A stretch of DNA of 64,000 bases from Cryobacterium zongtaii (GCF_002909375.1 NZ_PPXD01000007.1:451378-515377); one strand, 5' to 3'; shown: positions 16,912 to 24,559, counted from the first letter of the stretch. Made by a program: numbers and translations. Notes: generated by a model not told the origin, from the letters alone.

Positions 16912-17499
16912 TTATGGATTGGAGTTCAGGGCTCCCTTCCAGGTCGTGCCGGTGTCAGGGGTCCGGTGGTGCCCGAGGGGACTCCACCGCTGCCTTTCAA
17001 GGGCTTCCCTGACGGGGTCGGTCGGCGGGACGTCCGGGACGCCGCGCATGCTGGCCCGGGCGAGATAGGCACGCCCGGCGATACCGGCGTCGATGGCGTC
17101 GGCCACGGCGTTCCGGTCGAGGGTGCCGTCGCCCGTATACAAGTCGTCAACGTTCACCCCGATCACTTCCCACAGGTCGGCCGGGCGGTGCAGGATCACG
17201 CCACCGGCCGCACCGTCACCCCGGAGGTCGGTGTCTGCATGGAGCAGTGCCTCAACGTGCTCCCGGCGGGACGCTGCGAGCTGTGACCTGAGAGTGTCCC
17301 GTTCGGTTTCGACCTCGCGGAGCTGGTGTCGTCGATTTGCGGCCTCGGCGGCCGGGTCGCGTCGCCGGTTGCCCTGGTCGGCGTCGGTGTCGCTGGCGGG
17401 CACCTCAGGGCCTCCCGGGAGGGGTGCGACGTCAACGCGCGGCGTCGGCTTGGTGAGGGCCAGCTCGGGCTGAATTGGTTCGGGGGCGGTGGTGGTCAT
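16912..17499 (-). CDS. Scaffold-like coiled-coil protein
   Basis: The 195-aa protein has a Pro-rich N-terminus, a charged coiled coil (AAEAANRRHQLREVETERDTLRSQLAASRREHVEALL, in two heptad-rich stretches around residues 50-88) and a C-terminal part without known domain (ILHRPADLWEVIGVNVDDLY). Its position directly upstream of a capsid gene that lacks a delta domain suggests a scaffolding or head-morphogenesis role. This is inference from position and coiled coil only. Its ATG overlaps the stop of the 75-aa gene (ATGA at 17496-17499). Confidence 0.75.
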   Translation of the reverse strand: MTTTAPEPIQPELALTKPTPRVDVAPLPGGPEVPASDTDADQGNRRRDPAAEAANRRHQLREVETERDTLRSQLAASRREHVEALLHADTDLRGDGAAGGVILHRPADLWEVIGVNVDDLYTGDGTLDRNAVADAIDAGIAGRAYLARASMRGVPDVPPTDPVREALERQRWSPLGHHRTPDTGTTWKGALNSNP

Positions 17500-17723
17500 G
17501 GTGTTGTCTCCTCGTTGGTGTTGTTGTTGGTGTTGGTCTTGGTCGGGTGTGGCATGAGTCCCGCGCTGCTGAGCCGGGCGACCAGATCGTTGTAGCGGGC
17601 CTCATGTTGTCGCGCGTGGCGCTTCCAGTACGCGGCGCGCTGTGCGTCGGTCATCCTGGCGAGTGGTGTCCGCAGTGGGTATCCGTATGGCCACGGCGGG
17701 CGAGGCTTCGCGGCGTCGGTCAC
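17496..17723 (-). CDS. Small hypothetical element protein
   Basis: The 75-aa product has an aromatic/Pro-rich start (RPPWPYGYPLRTPLARM), a basic helix (DAQRAAYWKRHARQHEARYNDLVARL) and a Thr/Asn-rich tail. It overlaps the genes on both sides by ATGA, which supports translation as part of the operon. I do not recognise a family; DNA or RNA binding by the basic helix is possible. Confidence 0.7.
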   Translation of the reverse strand: MTDAAKPRPPWPYGYPLRTPLARMTDAQRAAYWKRHARQHEARYNDLVARLSSAGLMPHPTKTNTNNNTNEETTP

Positions 17724-19072
17724 AGGATCGACTGCCCCTGGTTACCGGGGTTACCCGAGTTACCCGTTTTCTGGGTAGTGGGCGGGGACTGACGGTCTGC
17801 ATCCATGTCGAGAATCACAGGTGCGCTGGCAGGGGTCGCCACGTCTTCGCCCTGCGCTGGCGGGTCCTGGTCAGTGGTCGGAGCAGAACCGGCGAGATCA
17901 GGGAGGTAACGATCCCACGCGTCAGCGAAATGACCGCGCGTGTATCCCTTGACCGATAGGCCGTTGATCTTGACCGTCTTGGAAGTAGGAATCTCGTACT
18001 TATCCAGGGTGCGGGTTAGGAATCTCGGGTCGATCGGATCACCGTTCACGCTTGCCCACGGAGAGGATTCCAACCCGTGCAGCAAGTGCAGGAGCTCGAT
18101 ACTTCCAATGCGGTCACGGCCGTCCATAACTGCTCGGATGTCCGCTAGAAGCTTGATTCCAAGGGTGGCGGGTTTGCGCTGCGACTCTTCGACCATGAGC
18201 ACGGCGGCCTGCCTGGCGGTCACGGGCCAGTGACCACCAGCGGCATCCGCCACGGCGAGCATCGGTTCCCAGATGTCCGCGTCGCGGTCCTGAATCCCTT
18301 CTGGAAGGTCACGCCACGCATCGGCGATGTCAGGGCGCACCCGGTCAGCAAATTCGGCCAACTGTCCATATAAGGTCAGCGCCTCAGGCTGGTTCACCCT
18401 GCGGCGAAATGGGGCAACCCGCTGATCGTTGCGACGGCGCTTCATGTTCACCACGATGGAACGGGTCATCAATGTGTCAGGCAATCGATTCAGCCCGGCA
18501 AGGGCAACGGCGCAGAAAGACGGCCATTCCTCGGTCACAATCTCCCGACCCCGAACCGCGGCCCGCCCCGCGGTCGCACCACGCCGGTAACCGGAGTTGA
18601 GCAAACCGCGGAGGTCTTCGTTTCCGTCGCTCTTGGCACCGCTGAACACCGCGTCGATCTCATCCATGAGCAAGGTCGGGAGCCCGGCTTCGTCGCTGAT
18701 CTTGCGGAACACGTATGCAACGGTTGAGTTAACCGAGAGCACGGGGCGCGGCACGAGGGCTTCGGTGAGTTCCATGCACCGGCTCTTCCCGCTGCCGGGC
18801 TCAGGCGACAGGAAGGCGAGTCGTGGAGAGTTCTCGAAGACGTCCACAAGGTGGGCGTGCGCGACCCACAGGGTGTGCGCCGTCGAGGCTTGTGGCGACG
18901 GGTACGCGATGAATCTGTTCAGGAAGGCCTGCACATCGTCAAGCACGAGGGCAGAGTCCGCGCCCGCCTTGCCCCGAAAGTCGGTAACTTCGGTAACTTC
19001 GGTAACCGTGTAGTCCGCCGTCGGCAATCCACGACCAAGCCCAACGAAATTGGGCAACCCCGCGGCGGTCAC
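17720..19072 (-). CDS. DUF3631-type helicase/primase-like AAA ATPase
   Basis: The 450-aa protein has Walker A GSGKS at residues 93-97 (LSPEPGSGKSR), Walker B LLMDEID at 134-140, and a C-terminal DUF3631-like region (WEPMLAVADAAGGHWPVTAR, LLADIRAVMDGRDRIGS, LLHGLESSPWASVNGDPIDPRFL). Such proteins are replicative helicase/primase-associated ATPases of actinobacterial phages and islands, so this is the likely replication protein of the element. Both ends of the gene hold repeated tripeptides, TVTEVTEVT at residues 22-30 and GNSGNPGN near the C-terminus, encoded by 9-bp DNA repeats. The ATG overlaps the upstream stop (ATGA) and its stop overlaps the next start. Confidence 0.88.
   Translation of the reverse strand: MTAAGLPNFVGLGRGLPTADYTVTEVTEVTDFRGKAGADSALVLDDVQAFLNRFIAYPSPQASTAHTLWVAHAHLVDVFENSPRLAFLSPEPGSGKSRCMELTEALVPRPVLSVNSTVAYVFRKISDEAGLPTLLMDEIDAVFSGAKSDGNEDLRGLLNSGYRRGATAGRAAVRGREIVTEEWPSFCAVALAGLNRLPDTLMTRSIVVNMKRRRNDQRVAPFRRRVNQPEALTLYGQLAEFADRVRPDIADAWRDLPEGIQDRDADIWEPMLAVADAAGGHWPVTARQAAVLMVEESQRKPATLGIKLLADIRAVMDGRDRIGSIELLHLLHGLESSPWASVNGDPIDPRFLTRTLDKYEIPTSKTVKINGLSVKGYTRGHFADAWDRYLPDLAGSAPTTDQDPPAQGEDVATPASAPVILDMDADRQSPPTTQKTGNSGNPGNQGQSIL
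17740..17766 (+). repeat. Iteron array A: three 9-bp RGTTACCnn repeats
   Basis: On the plus strand the units are GGTTACCGG, GGTTACCCG and AGTTACCCG, contiguous. They lie in the 3' end of the helicase gene and are in inverted orientation to array B. They may be binding sites of the replication protein. Confidence 0.75.
18983..19009 (-). repeat. Iteron array B: three 9-bp RGTTACCnn repeats
   Basis: On the minus strand the units contain GGTTACC, AGTTACC and AGTTACC at 9-bp spacing (plus strand GGTAACTTC twice, then GGTAACCGT). They lie in the 5' end of the helicase gene, about 1.2 kb from array A and in the opposite direction. Confidence 0.75.
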
Positions 19073-19491
19073 TTGTCGCCCCTGTAGAACGCGGCGCGGC
19101 TCGCCTGACGGTCAGCGTAGGAGGGACCGATCTTGACCGGTGGGTGGGGGTTGAAAGCTGCTCTGTAGTATCGATCCCGGTCCGCCACAATCTGGGCCAA
19201 CTCGATCTCGCCCGAGGCCACACCGGCGGTGAACCCGGCCTCGTAACCGTCGTCATAACTGAGCGTGCAGAAACCCATGAGGGCGGGCGTGAGGTCCTGC
19301 AGGCCAATCTCCCCAAGACGCAAACGCCACAGAGAGGCATTGAGGGCCTTCTCGACCGTCGCCCCGATCTTGGAGACAGGACGACCAGCGGGAATCGGAC
19401 CTTCTGCGGATACGATGGATTTGTTCAGCTCGCCAGCTTGAACCGCGACCGTCTCGGCATTCACACCGGGGCGGTCTTCTGCTTCTGCCAC
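19069..19491 (-). CDS. Hypothetical element protein (140 aa)
   Basis: The product has an acidic N-terminus (VAEAEDRPGVNAETVAV), a central helix-rich segment (KIGATVEKALNASLWRLRLGEIGLQDLTPALMGFCTLSYDDGYEAGFTAG) described here in parts, and a Tyr/Arg-rich C-terminus (RDRYYRAAFNPHPPVKI). I recognise no domain. The GTG start at 19491 overlaps the upstream stop as TAGTG; the frame remains open further upstream but only as antisense-like sequence. Its last bases overlap the helicase start, so it is translated with the replication module. Confidence 0.68.
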   Translation of the reverse strand: MAEAEDRPGVNAETVAVQAGELNKSIVSAEGPIPAGRPVSKIGATVEKALNASLWRLRLGEIGLQDLTPALMGFCTLSYDDGYEAGFTAGVASGEIELAQIVADRDRYYRAAFNPHPPVKIGPSYADRQASRAAFYRGDK

Positions 19492-19757
19492 TACTCCGAG
19501 CGCCCATCTTCCGGGCGGACCCGAATCGGGACACGACTGGGCGAACGGTCGCGGAGATACGGTCGGAACAGCGCGGCCAGGAGGCTGCGCTGCTCGCCGC
19601 TGAACGGGGGTGCCTCGCGAACCAGCCGCGCGATGTATGCCTCCAGGTCGGCAGCCTGGTCCAGCTGGCGGGAGGTCTTGAGTTCGGCGCGAGCAGACTT
19701 GAGTTCCGGGTCGTCGGCGGCCCGGGTGCGGGACAGAAATGCGACTCGAGTTGACAT
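19491..19757 (-). CDS. Small hypothetical element protein (88 aa)
   Basis: The product is highly charged: TRVAFLSRTRAADDPELKSA, an Arg/Lys/Glu-rich helix, then LVREAPPFSGEQRSLLAALF and a tail RVPIRVRPEDGRSE. The middle part resembles short phage proteins of unknown role. Its tail is almost the same as that of the upstream HTH protein (RIPVRVRPNDGSDE), encoded by a 23-bp near-repeat. Its ATG overlaps the HTH stop. Confidence 0.68.
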   Translation of the reverse strand: MSTRVAFLSRTRAADDPELKSARAELKTSRQLDQAADLEAYIARLVREAPPFSGEQRSLLAALFRPYLRDRSPSRVPIRVRPEDGRSE

Positions 19758-20002
19758 TATTCGTCGCTCCCGTCGTTAGGGCGAACCCGAACGGGGATAC
19801 GTGCCTTGCTGGTCTTGACTTCCGAGAATGGGCGTCCGGCACCCTCGAGGCTGGCGATGTTTACGCGGATCAAGCGGGGGCCGAAGCGTCGGGCCGAGAT
19901 GGTGCCGTCGGCGACGCGGCGGCGAATGGTCTTCGTACTGACACCGAGCGAGTCGGCAGCTTCACGTACGGTGCATTCAGAAGGGGGTAACGGTGTTGCC
20001 AC
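19757..20002 (-). CDS. Excisionase-like helix-turn-helix protein
   Basis: The 81-aa protein has a MerR/excisionase-type winged helix at its N-terminus: TVREAADSLGVSTKTIRRRV followed by ADGTISARRFGPRLIRVN. This is the layout of small DNA-binding proteins that act as excisionases or repressors of mobile elements. Being first in the leftward operon, it could control that operon or excision. The GTG at 20002 has an AGGAGAA site upstream. It carries the same RVRPxDG tail as the next gene. Confidence 0.82.
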   Translation of the reverse strand: MATPLPPSECTVREAADSLGVSTKTIRRRVADGTISARRFGPRLIRVNIASLEGAGRPFSEVKTSKARIPVRVRPNDGSDE

Positions 20003-20298
20003 GGGAAGTTCTCCTAGAACGAAGAAACCGAACTACGACCGACCTATCGGAGGTCAGTTCGCGCTCGGTATCTCTGTCAGTAGCCATACATTCAGGTCCC
20101 TGGCGGCCCTGAATAAGGTTTTCCCGTAAATCCGGGAACCCGTGGCGGCTTCTCCGGACTAGCTGTTCAATTTTGGTGTGGTGACAACGTAACCCACGGG
20201 TGGACACAATTTCCACCTAATCCACAATGTCATTGCAGGGTTGCAACCTCGGATGCTCGTGTGGTCGGGGCTGCACCCATGGGCTGCTCAAACCTCTG
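20003..20298. promoter_or_regulatory. Control region of the leftward element operon
   Basis: This 296-bp region has four inverted repeats: GACCT-ATCGG-AGGTC at 20041-20055; TTCCCG/CGGGAA at 20121-20138; GGTGGA/TCCACC at 20199-20217; and the palindrome GGTTGCAACC at 20239-20248. It is AT-richer than the chromosome. They are likely operator, excisionase or attachment-arm sites. A weak promoter reading leftwards (CTGACC, 16 bases, TAGTTC) would enclose the first inverted repeat. No gene is credible here. Confidence 0.55.
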
Positions 20299-21759
20299 CT
20301 AAATAGACGACTTGCGCACCCGGAGTATCCGGTCGTAGCCGCGCATGGTGATCCCACCCCTCTCAAGGGCCCGGTCGAGCATCGCCGTGACCGGGGCGCC
20401 CAACCGTCTCTCGGAACTGCGCAGCCAGGGCCCTGACACCTGCGAGTTCACCGTCCAGGGCGTTCCGGCCAGCCGCTCCGCCGCCTTTTCCCGCGCGGCC
20501 AGAACGCGGCTGCGGGCCACGGCGCTGGACAACCGGCCGCCGTCGGCCGAGATGCGCAATTGCGCTGCGGTCACCCGGGTCACGGTGAGCTGGATGTCGA
20601 TGCGGTCCAACAGCGGGCCGGAGATGCGGGCGAGATAACGGCGCCGCGCGTTCGGCGGACAGCTGCACTCCTGATCGCCGGCGCCGTATTGGCCGCACGG
20701 GCACGGGTTCGCGGCCAGCACCAGCTGGAATCTGGCGGGAAAATGGGCGATGGCGTTCGCCCGGTGGATGCTGATCCGACCGGATTCCAGGGGCTGTCTG
20801 AGGGCGTCGAGCACCGCACCGGAGAACTCAGGTGCCTCATCCAGGAAGAGCACCCCGTGGGACGCCCGCGCCGCCGCACCCGGCCGGATCTGCCCGCTGC
20901 CGCCGCCGACCATCGCGGCCGCCGTGATGGTGTGGTGTGGCGACTCCAACGGGGGCCTGGTGATCAACGAACGCCCCACCGGACGGCCGCTCAGCGACCG
21001 CAGCGAGCTCACCTCCAGAGACGCGGCCGGGCCCAGGTCGGGCAGCAGCCCCGGCAGACGGGCCGCGAGCATGGTCTTGCCCGCGCCTGGCGGCCCGAGC
21101 ATGAAGAGATGGTGACCGCCGGCCGCAGCCACCTGCAGGGCCAGGATGGCCTCGTCGTTGCCGACGACGTCGAGCAGGTCGAGGCTCTCGTCGGCCGGGT
21201 CGTCCTCAACGGGAGCACGCAGCACCTCCACCTCCTGGGGTTCCAACCTGGCGCCGTGCCAGATCAGCGCGTCACGGAGCGACGACACCCCCACCACCCG
21301 GATCCCCGGCACCAGGGCCGCCTCCTCGGCGTTGCCGGCCGGGACCATCACCGTGCGGTGCCCGAGCCGCGCAGCGGCGATCACCGCCGGCAGCATGCCG
21401 GGCGTCGGCCGCAAGCGCCCGTCCAGGGCGAGCTCGCCGATGTGCACCACAGCGCCCACCGACGCGGCCGGCACCACCCCGTCCGCAGCCAGACAGGCCA
21501 CCGCGATGGCGAGGTCGAAGCCGGAGCCGTGCTTGCGCAGGGCGGCGGGCGAGAGGTTCACGGTGAGCCGGTGACCGTTCAGCGCACAGCCGGAGTTCTT
21601 GGCCGCGGCACGCACCCGTTCGGCGGCCTCGGCCAGGGCCGCGTCCGGCAGCCCGATCAGCCGCATCCCCGGCAACTGGCTGGAGATGTCGGCCTCGACC
21701 TCGACGAGCGACCCGGCGAGGCCGATGAGTGCGACGGAGTTGGTGCGGGCCAGGCCCAT
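20299..21759 (-). CDS. comM: Truncated ComM/YifB Mg-chelatase-like AAA ATPase
   Basis: ComM is a hexameric helicase that promotes branch migration during natural transformation. The 486-aa product has the N-terminal ChlI-like domain (SVALIGLAGSLVEVEADIS, GFDLAIAVACL), Walker A GPPGAGKTMLAARLPG, FLDEAPEF, the zinc-like CPCGQYG region and the C-terminal AAA lid up to GITMRGYDRILRV. It then ends in five foreign residues (RKSSI) encoded by the inserted element. The missing 30 residues lie at 11.5 kb, so the native protein was 511 aa. The start overlaps the yraN stop (TGATG). Function after loss of the last helix is uncertain. Confidence 0.95.
   Translation of the reverse strand: MGLARTNSVALIGLAGSLVEVEADISSQLPGMRLIGLPDAALAEAAERVRAAAKNSGCALNGHRLTVNLSPAALRKHGSGFDLAIAVACLAADGVVPAASVGAVVHIGELALDGRLRPTPGMLPAVIAAARLGHRTVMVPAGNAEEAALVPGIRVVGVSSLRDALIWHGARLEPQEVEVLRAPVEDDPADESLDLLDVVGNDEAILALQVAAAGGHHLFMLGPPGAGKTMLAARLPGLLPDLGPAASLEVSSLRSLSGRPVGRSLITRPPLESPHHTITAAAMVGGGSGQIRPGAAARASHGVLFLDEAPEFSGAVLDALRQPLESGRISIHRANAIAHFPARFQLVLAANPCPCGQYGAGDQECSCPPNARRRYLARISGPLLDRIDIQLTVTRVTAAQLRISADGGRLSSAVARSRVLAAREKAAERLAGTPWTVNSQVSGPWLRSSERRLGAPVTAMLDRALERGGITMRGYDRILRVRKSSI
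20317..20322. other. Attachment site core, comM side
   Basis: This is the second CACCCG copy. Right of it is host comM (GYDRILRV in the minus frame); left of it is element DNA, where the comM frame continues only five codons before a stop. Confidence 0.85.
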
Positions 21760-22115
21760 CAGGCCACGCCCTCGAGGTGTTCGACACTCGGTGCGTGGCC
21801 CGGGCGAGCGATCACCGCGATGGCGTCGATGCGGATGTGTCGCGCCCTCGGCTCGAATTGTGCGCACCAGGCCCCGGCCAGCCGGCGCAGTCTGGCCAGC
21901 TTGGCCACCGTGATGGCCTCGAACGGATGCCCGTATCCGGTCCCTGAGCGGGTTTTCACCTCGACGAACACGATGTCGCCGTCCTTGGCGACGATCAGGT
22001 CGATCTCTCCCTGCCCGCACCGCCAATTGCGCTCCACCACCGTGTACCCCGCCCGCGCCAGGTACTCCGCGGCGCAGTCTTCGCCGCGCCGGCCCAAATC
22101 GTCTTTGCGTGCCAC
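21759..22115 (-). CDS. yraN: YraN family nuclease-like protein
   Basis: The 118-aa protein starts VARKDDLGRRGEDCAAEYL and has the endonuclease-fold core with VVERNWRCGQGEIDLIVAKDGDIVFVEVKTRSG: the E-D-ExK residues of the restriction-enzyme fold. YraN proteins are often next to comM-dprA and their role is not firmly known. The GTG at 22115 has GGAGG 5 bases upstream, better than ATGs at 22139 or 22187, and gives the standard length. Its stop overlaps comM. Confidence 0.92.
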   Translation of the reverse strand: MARKDDLGRRGEDCAAEYLARAGYTVVERNWRCGQGEIDLIVAKDGDIVFVEVKTRSGTGYGHPFEAITVAKLARLRRLAGAWCAQFEPRARHIRIDAIAVIARPGHAPSVEHLEGVA

Positions 22116-22255
22116 GAGCACCTCCGCGACCAGCATGCGAGGACCGGTCTCGGACGCGACACGGCGGTGTCGAGCCTGTGCACACACAGCGCAGCCCGCC
22201 CCCTGTGGAGGAGCGGGCTCTCGGTGTTCGGCTGATCCGGATTGAACCGACCGGA

Positions 22256-22780
22256 CTAAACGGTGTCGGAGCGCCCCTCGGCCTGCATTTCCCTGGAGGC
22301 CTGCGCGAGCTCTTTGTCGAGCTCCTTCGCGTCGACCTTCAGCTCCTTCTGGAGGTGCTTCTGCGCCACGAGGCCCGCCTTGCGGAATTCCTCGTCGAGC
22401 CGGTCCTTGCCCACGACGATGAGCGCGGCCTCGCCGGAATCGAGCAGCTCGCCGAGTTCCTTGATGTCACCACGGTCCAGGCTCCGCCAGAAGTGCCCGA
22501 CAACGCTGCCGGCTGCTCCGCCGACGATGGCGCTGCCGATGATCGCCGGAGGGAACAACAGTCCGACAACAGCGCCGGCGGCCACGCCGGTCCAGCCGGC
22601 ATGTTTGCTGGTCTTGCGGTGAACCTGCACCGAGCCATCGGCCTCCTTGGTGGCGACGGCGGCGTCGTAGGTTCCGATCACCTTGGTGGAGTGCAGTTCA
22701 CGCACAACCTCAAGGTCGGACTCGGCCGTTGCCGCGTTGGGGTACACACCGAGATAGAGGAAGACGGATTCGTCGGACAT
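22256..22780 (-). CDS. DUF1269-type membrane-associated protein
   Basis: The 174-aa protein has an N-terminal ferredoxin-like part (FLYLGVYPNAATAESDLEVV), then a Gly/Ala-rich hydrophobic hairpin (TGVAAGAVVGLLFPPAIIGS, IVGGAAGSVVGHFW) and a charged C-terminal helix rich in Lys/Glu (HLQKELKVDAKELDKEL). This pattern fits DUF1269 proteins, whose function is unknown. The ATG at 22780 has a perfect AAGGAG site. A hairpin around 22193-22219 may terminate its transcript. Confidence 0.82.
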   Translation of the reverse strand: MSDESVFLYLGVYPNAATAESDLEVVRELHSTKVIGTYDAAVATKEADGSVQVHRKTSKHAGWTGVAAGAVVGLLFPPAIIGSAIVGGAAGSVVGHFWRSLDRGDIKELGELLDSGEAALIVVGKDRLDEEFRKAGLVAQKHLQKELKVDAKELDKELAQASREMQAEGRSDTV

Positions 22781-22897
22781 GGAAACTCCTTGTTTCACGT
22801 GGGATTTCGGAATGGGTCGCTGTCGCAGGGGACGCTACCCAGCCCCCGTCCGGGTGTCAACCGCGCAGGGCAGCCGGCGCGACCGTAGGCTGATGCC

Positions 22898-23341
22898 ATG
22901 ATCTCCGACCGCCTGACCGACCTGTCGATGCGAGCCATGAACGCCGTACACCGCACGCTGCTGGTGCTCTCCCGAGGCCGGCTGGGCTGGAAAATCGGGC
23001 CGATGCCCGTCGTGGAACTGCACACACTCGGACGGAAGACTGGCGAGCGACGCTCCACGATGCTCACCGCCCCGATCCACGAGCGGGACCGGGTGGTGCT
23101 GATCGCGTCGAAGGGCGGCGACGACCGCAACCCGTTCTGGTACCTCAACCTGGTCGCCCACCCCGAGGTGGAACTCACCGAGAACGGGGTCACCCGTCCG
23201 ATGCGGGCCCGCACGGCCACCGCGACGGAGAAGGCGGCGCTGTGGCCGGCGATCGTGCGCGCCTATTCGGGCTACGCCGGTTACCAGCAGAAGACCCGTC
23301 GGGACATTCCCGTCGTCATCTGCGAGCCGCGCACCCCCTGA
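22898..23341 (+). CDS. Deazaflavin (F420)-dependent nitroreductase-family protein
   Basis: The 147-aa protein shows the DDN-like split-barrel pattern: VVELHTLGRKTGERRSTML, RVVLIASKGGDDRNPFWYLNLVAHPEVEL and the C-terminal AYSGYAGYQQKTRRDIPVVIC. Family members reduce substrates with coenzyme F420H2. The substrate is unknown. It stands alone, divergent from the DUF1269 gene and convergent with the dipeptidase. Confidence 0.9.
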   Translation: MISDRLTDLSMRAMNAVHRTLLVLSRGRLGWKIGPMPVVELHTLGRKTGERRSTMLTAPIHERDRVVLIASKGGDDRNPFWYLNLVAHPEVELTENGVTRPMRARTATATEKAALWPAIVRAYSGYAGYQQKTRRDIPVVICEPRTP

Positions 23342-23361
23342 GTCGGGATCCGGGCGCAGGG

Positions 23362-24522
23362 TCAGCGGGTCAGCCGGGTGAGCTCCACGTCGTGTCCGGC
23401 GAAGGCGGCATCCGTCGCCCGCAGAACCCGCAACACGTTGGCGCCGGCCAGGGCGGCCAGCTCGGCAGCGGTCCAGCCTCGCCGGGCGAGCTCGAGCAGC
23501 AGCGCCGGGTAACCGTCGACGCCCTCGAGGCCCTCGGGGAACTCGTCGGTGCCGTCGAAGTCCCCGCCTAGCCCGATGTGGCGGATGCCGGCGACGTCGC
23601 GCGCGTGCTCGACGTGATCGGCTACCTGCGCCACGGTCACCCGGGGTGCGGGCGTGCTCCGGTCGCCGCCGAACCAGCCGGCATACTCCGCCGAGACGAA
23701 CTGCGGCACAAAGGTGACCATCAGCACGCCGCCGTTGTCGGCCAGGCGCCCGAGCACATCGTCAGGCACGTTGCGTGGATCGGCCGTGACGGCGGAGCAG
23801 GAGCTGTGGCTGAAGATCACCGGGGCGCTCGTGACGTCGAGGGCCGCGTGCGCCGTCGCCGGGGAGACGTGCGAGAGGTCAACGAGCATGCCCAACCGGT
23901 TGAGTTCCCGGATGTACTCGACACCGCGCGGGCTCAGGCCGTTGTGCACCGGTTCATCGGTGCCGGAGTCGGCCCAACTCGTGTTGTGCACGTGAGTGAG
24001 GGTGAGGTAGCGCACGCCGAGCCTGGCCAGCATCCGCAGCACGGCGGGAGAATCGTTGAGCGAGTGGGCACCCTCGGCGCCCAGCAGCGAGGCGATCCGG
24101 CCGCTGGCACGAGCGGCCTCCACATCGGCCGCACTCGTGGCGATCACGAAGGTCTGCGGATACCGGGCGGCGAGTCTGTACACCCAGTCCACCTGCTCCA
24201 GGGTGCCCTGCACGGCGTCGGCTCCGTCGAGGGTGTCTTCCACGTACACCGACCAGAATTGACCGCCCACCCGGCCGGCTCGGAGCCGGTCGATATCGGT
24301 GTCAGTGGCCAGGGCGCCGTCGAGACCCTCGACGGAGTAATCCCGGTTCTCGCGACACTCCCAAGCCCAGTCGTTGTGCCCGTCGATGAGCGGAGCCAGG
24401 TCCAGGGCCGCGCCCACCGTGGTCAGGGCGTCAGCGCGGGACGCGTCAGCACTGGACGGGGCGCTGCTGGACGGGGCGGTGCCAAACGGGACCGCGCTAG
24501 ACGAGTCGGTGCGAGCTGTCAT
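23362..24522 (-). CDS. Membrane-dipeptidase-type (M19) metallopeptidase
   Basis: The product is about 386 aa. It carries the renal-dipeptidase family pattern: LIDGHNDWAWE with the metal-binding His and Asp, LLGAEGAHSL, YLTLTHVHNTSWADSG, LVDLSHVSPATAHAAL, VIFSHSSCSAV and HIGLGGDFDG. It should hydrolyse dipeptides, possibly D-amino-acid-containing ones, in the cytoplasm since no signal peptide is visible. The Ala/Ser-rich first 35 residues look non-conserved. ATG at 24522 was chosen; GTG at 24528 is possible. Confidence 0.92.
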   Translation of the reverse strand: MTARTDSSSAVPFGTAPSSSAPSSADASRADALTTVGAALDLAPLIDGHNDWAWECRENRDYSVEGLDGALATDTDIDRLRAGRVGGQFWSVYVEDTLDGADAVQGTLEQVDWVYRLAARYPQTFVIATSAADVEAARASGRIASLLGAEGAHSLNDSPAVLRMLARLGVRYLTLTHVHNTSWADSGTDEPVHNGLSPRGVEYIRELNRLGMLVDLSHVSPATAHAALDVTSAPVIFSHSSCSAVTADPRNVPDDVLGRLADNGGVLMVTFVPQFVSAEYAGWFGGDRSTPAPRVTVAQVADHVEHARDVAGIRHIGLGGDFDGTDEFPEGLEGVDGYPALLLELARRGWTAAELAALAGANVLRVLRATDAAFAGHDVELTRLTR

Positions 24523-24559
24523 CCGCACACGCTAGCAGCCGCACGGCGGGCCGGCGCGG

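Larger units (their letters stand above)
11607..20322. mobile_element. Serine-integrase phage-satellite-like element in comM
   Basis: The element is about 8.71 kb from core to core. Left to right it carries a serine integrase and a zinc-ribbon microprotein on the plus strand. On the minus strand it then has a membrane protein, a 364-aa protein, small-terminase-like, major capsid, scaffold-like, small, DUF3631 helicase, two small proteins and an HTH protein. Removing it joins comM codons precisely. It has capsid, packaging-adaptor and replication genes but no portal, large terminase, tail or lysis genes, so it probably depends on a helper phage. That reading is inference from gene content. Confidence 0.88.

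Noticed and set aside
19977..20216. 79-aa minus-strand frame upstream of the HTH gene
   Set aside because: It overlaps the inverted-repeat control region and the HTH start in another frame, with no recognisable features.
20560..22245. 561-aa plus-strand open frame
   Set aside because: It is antisense to comM and yraN, both clear genes; the composition is that of a shadow frame.
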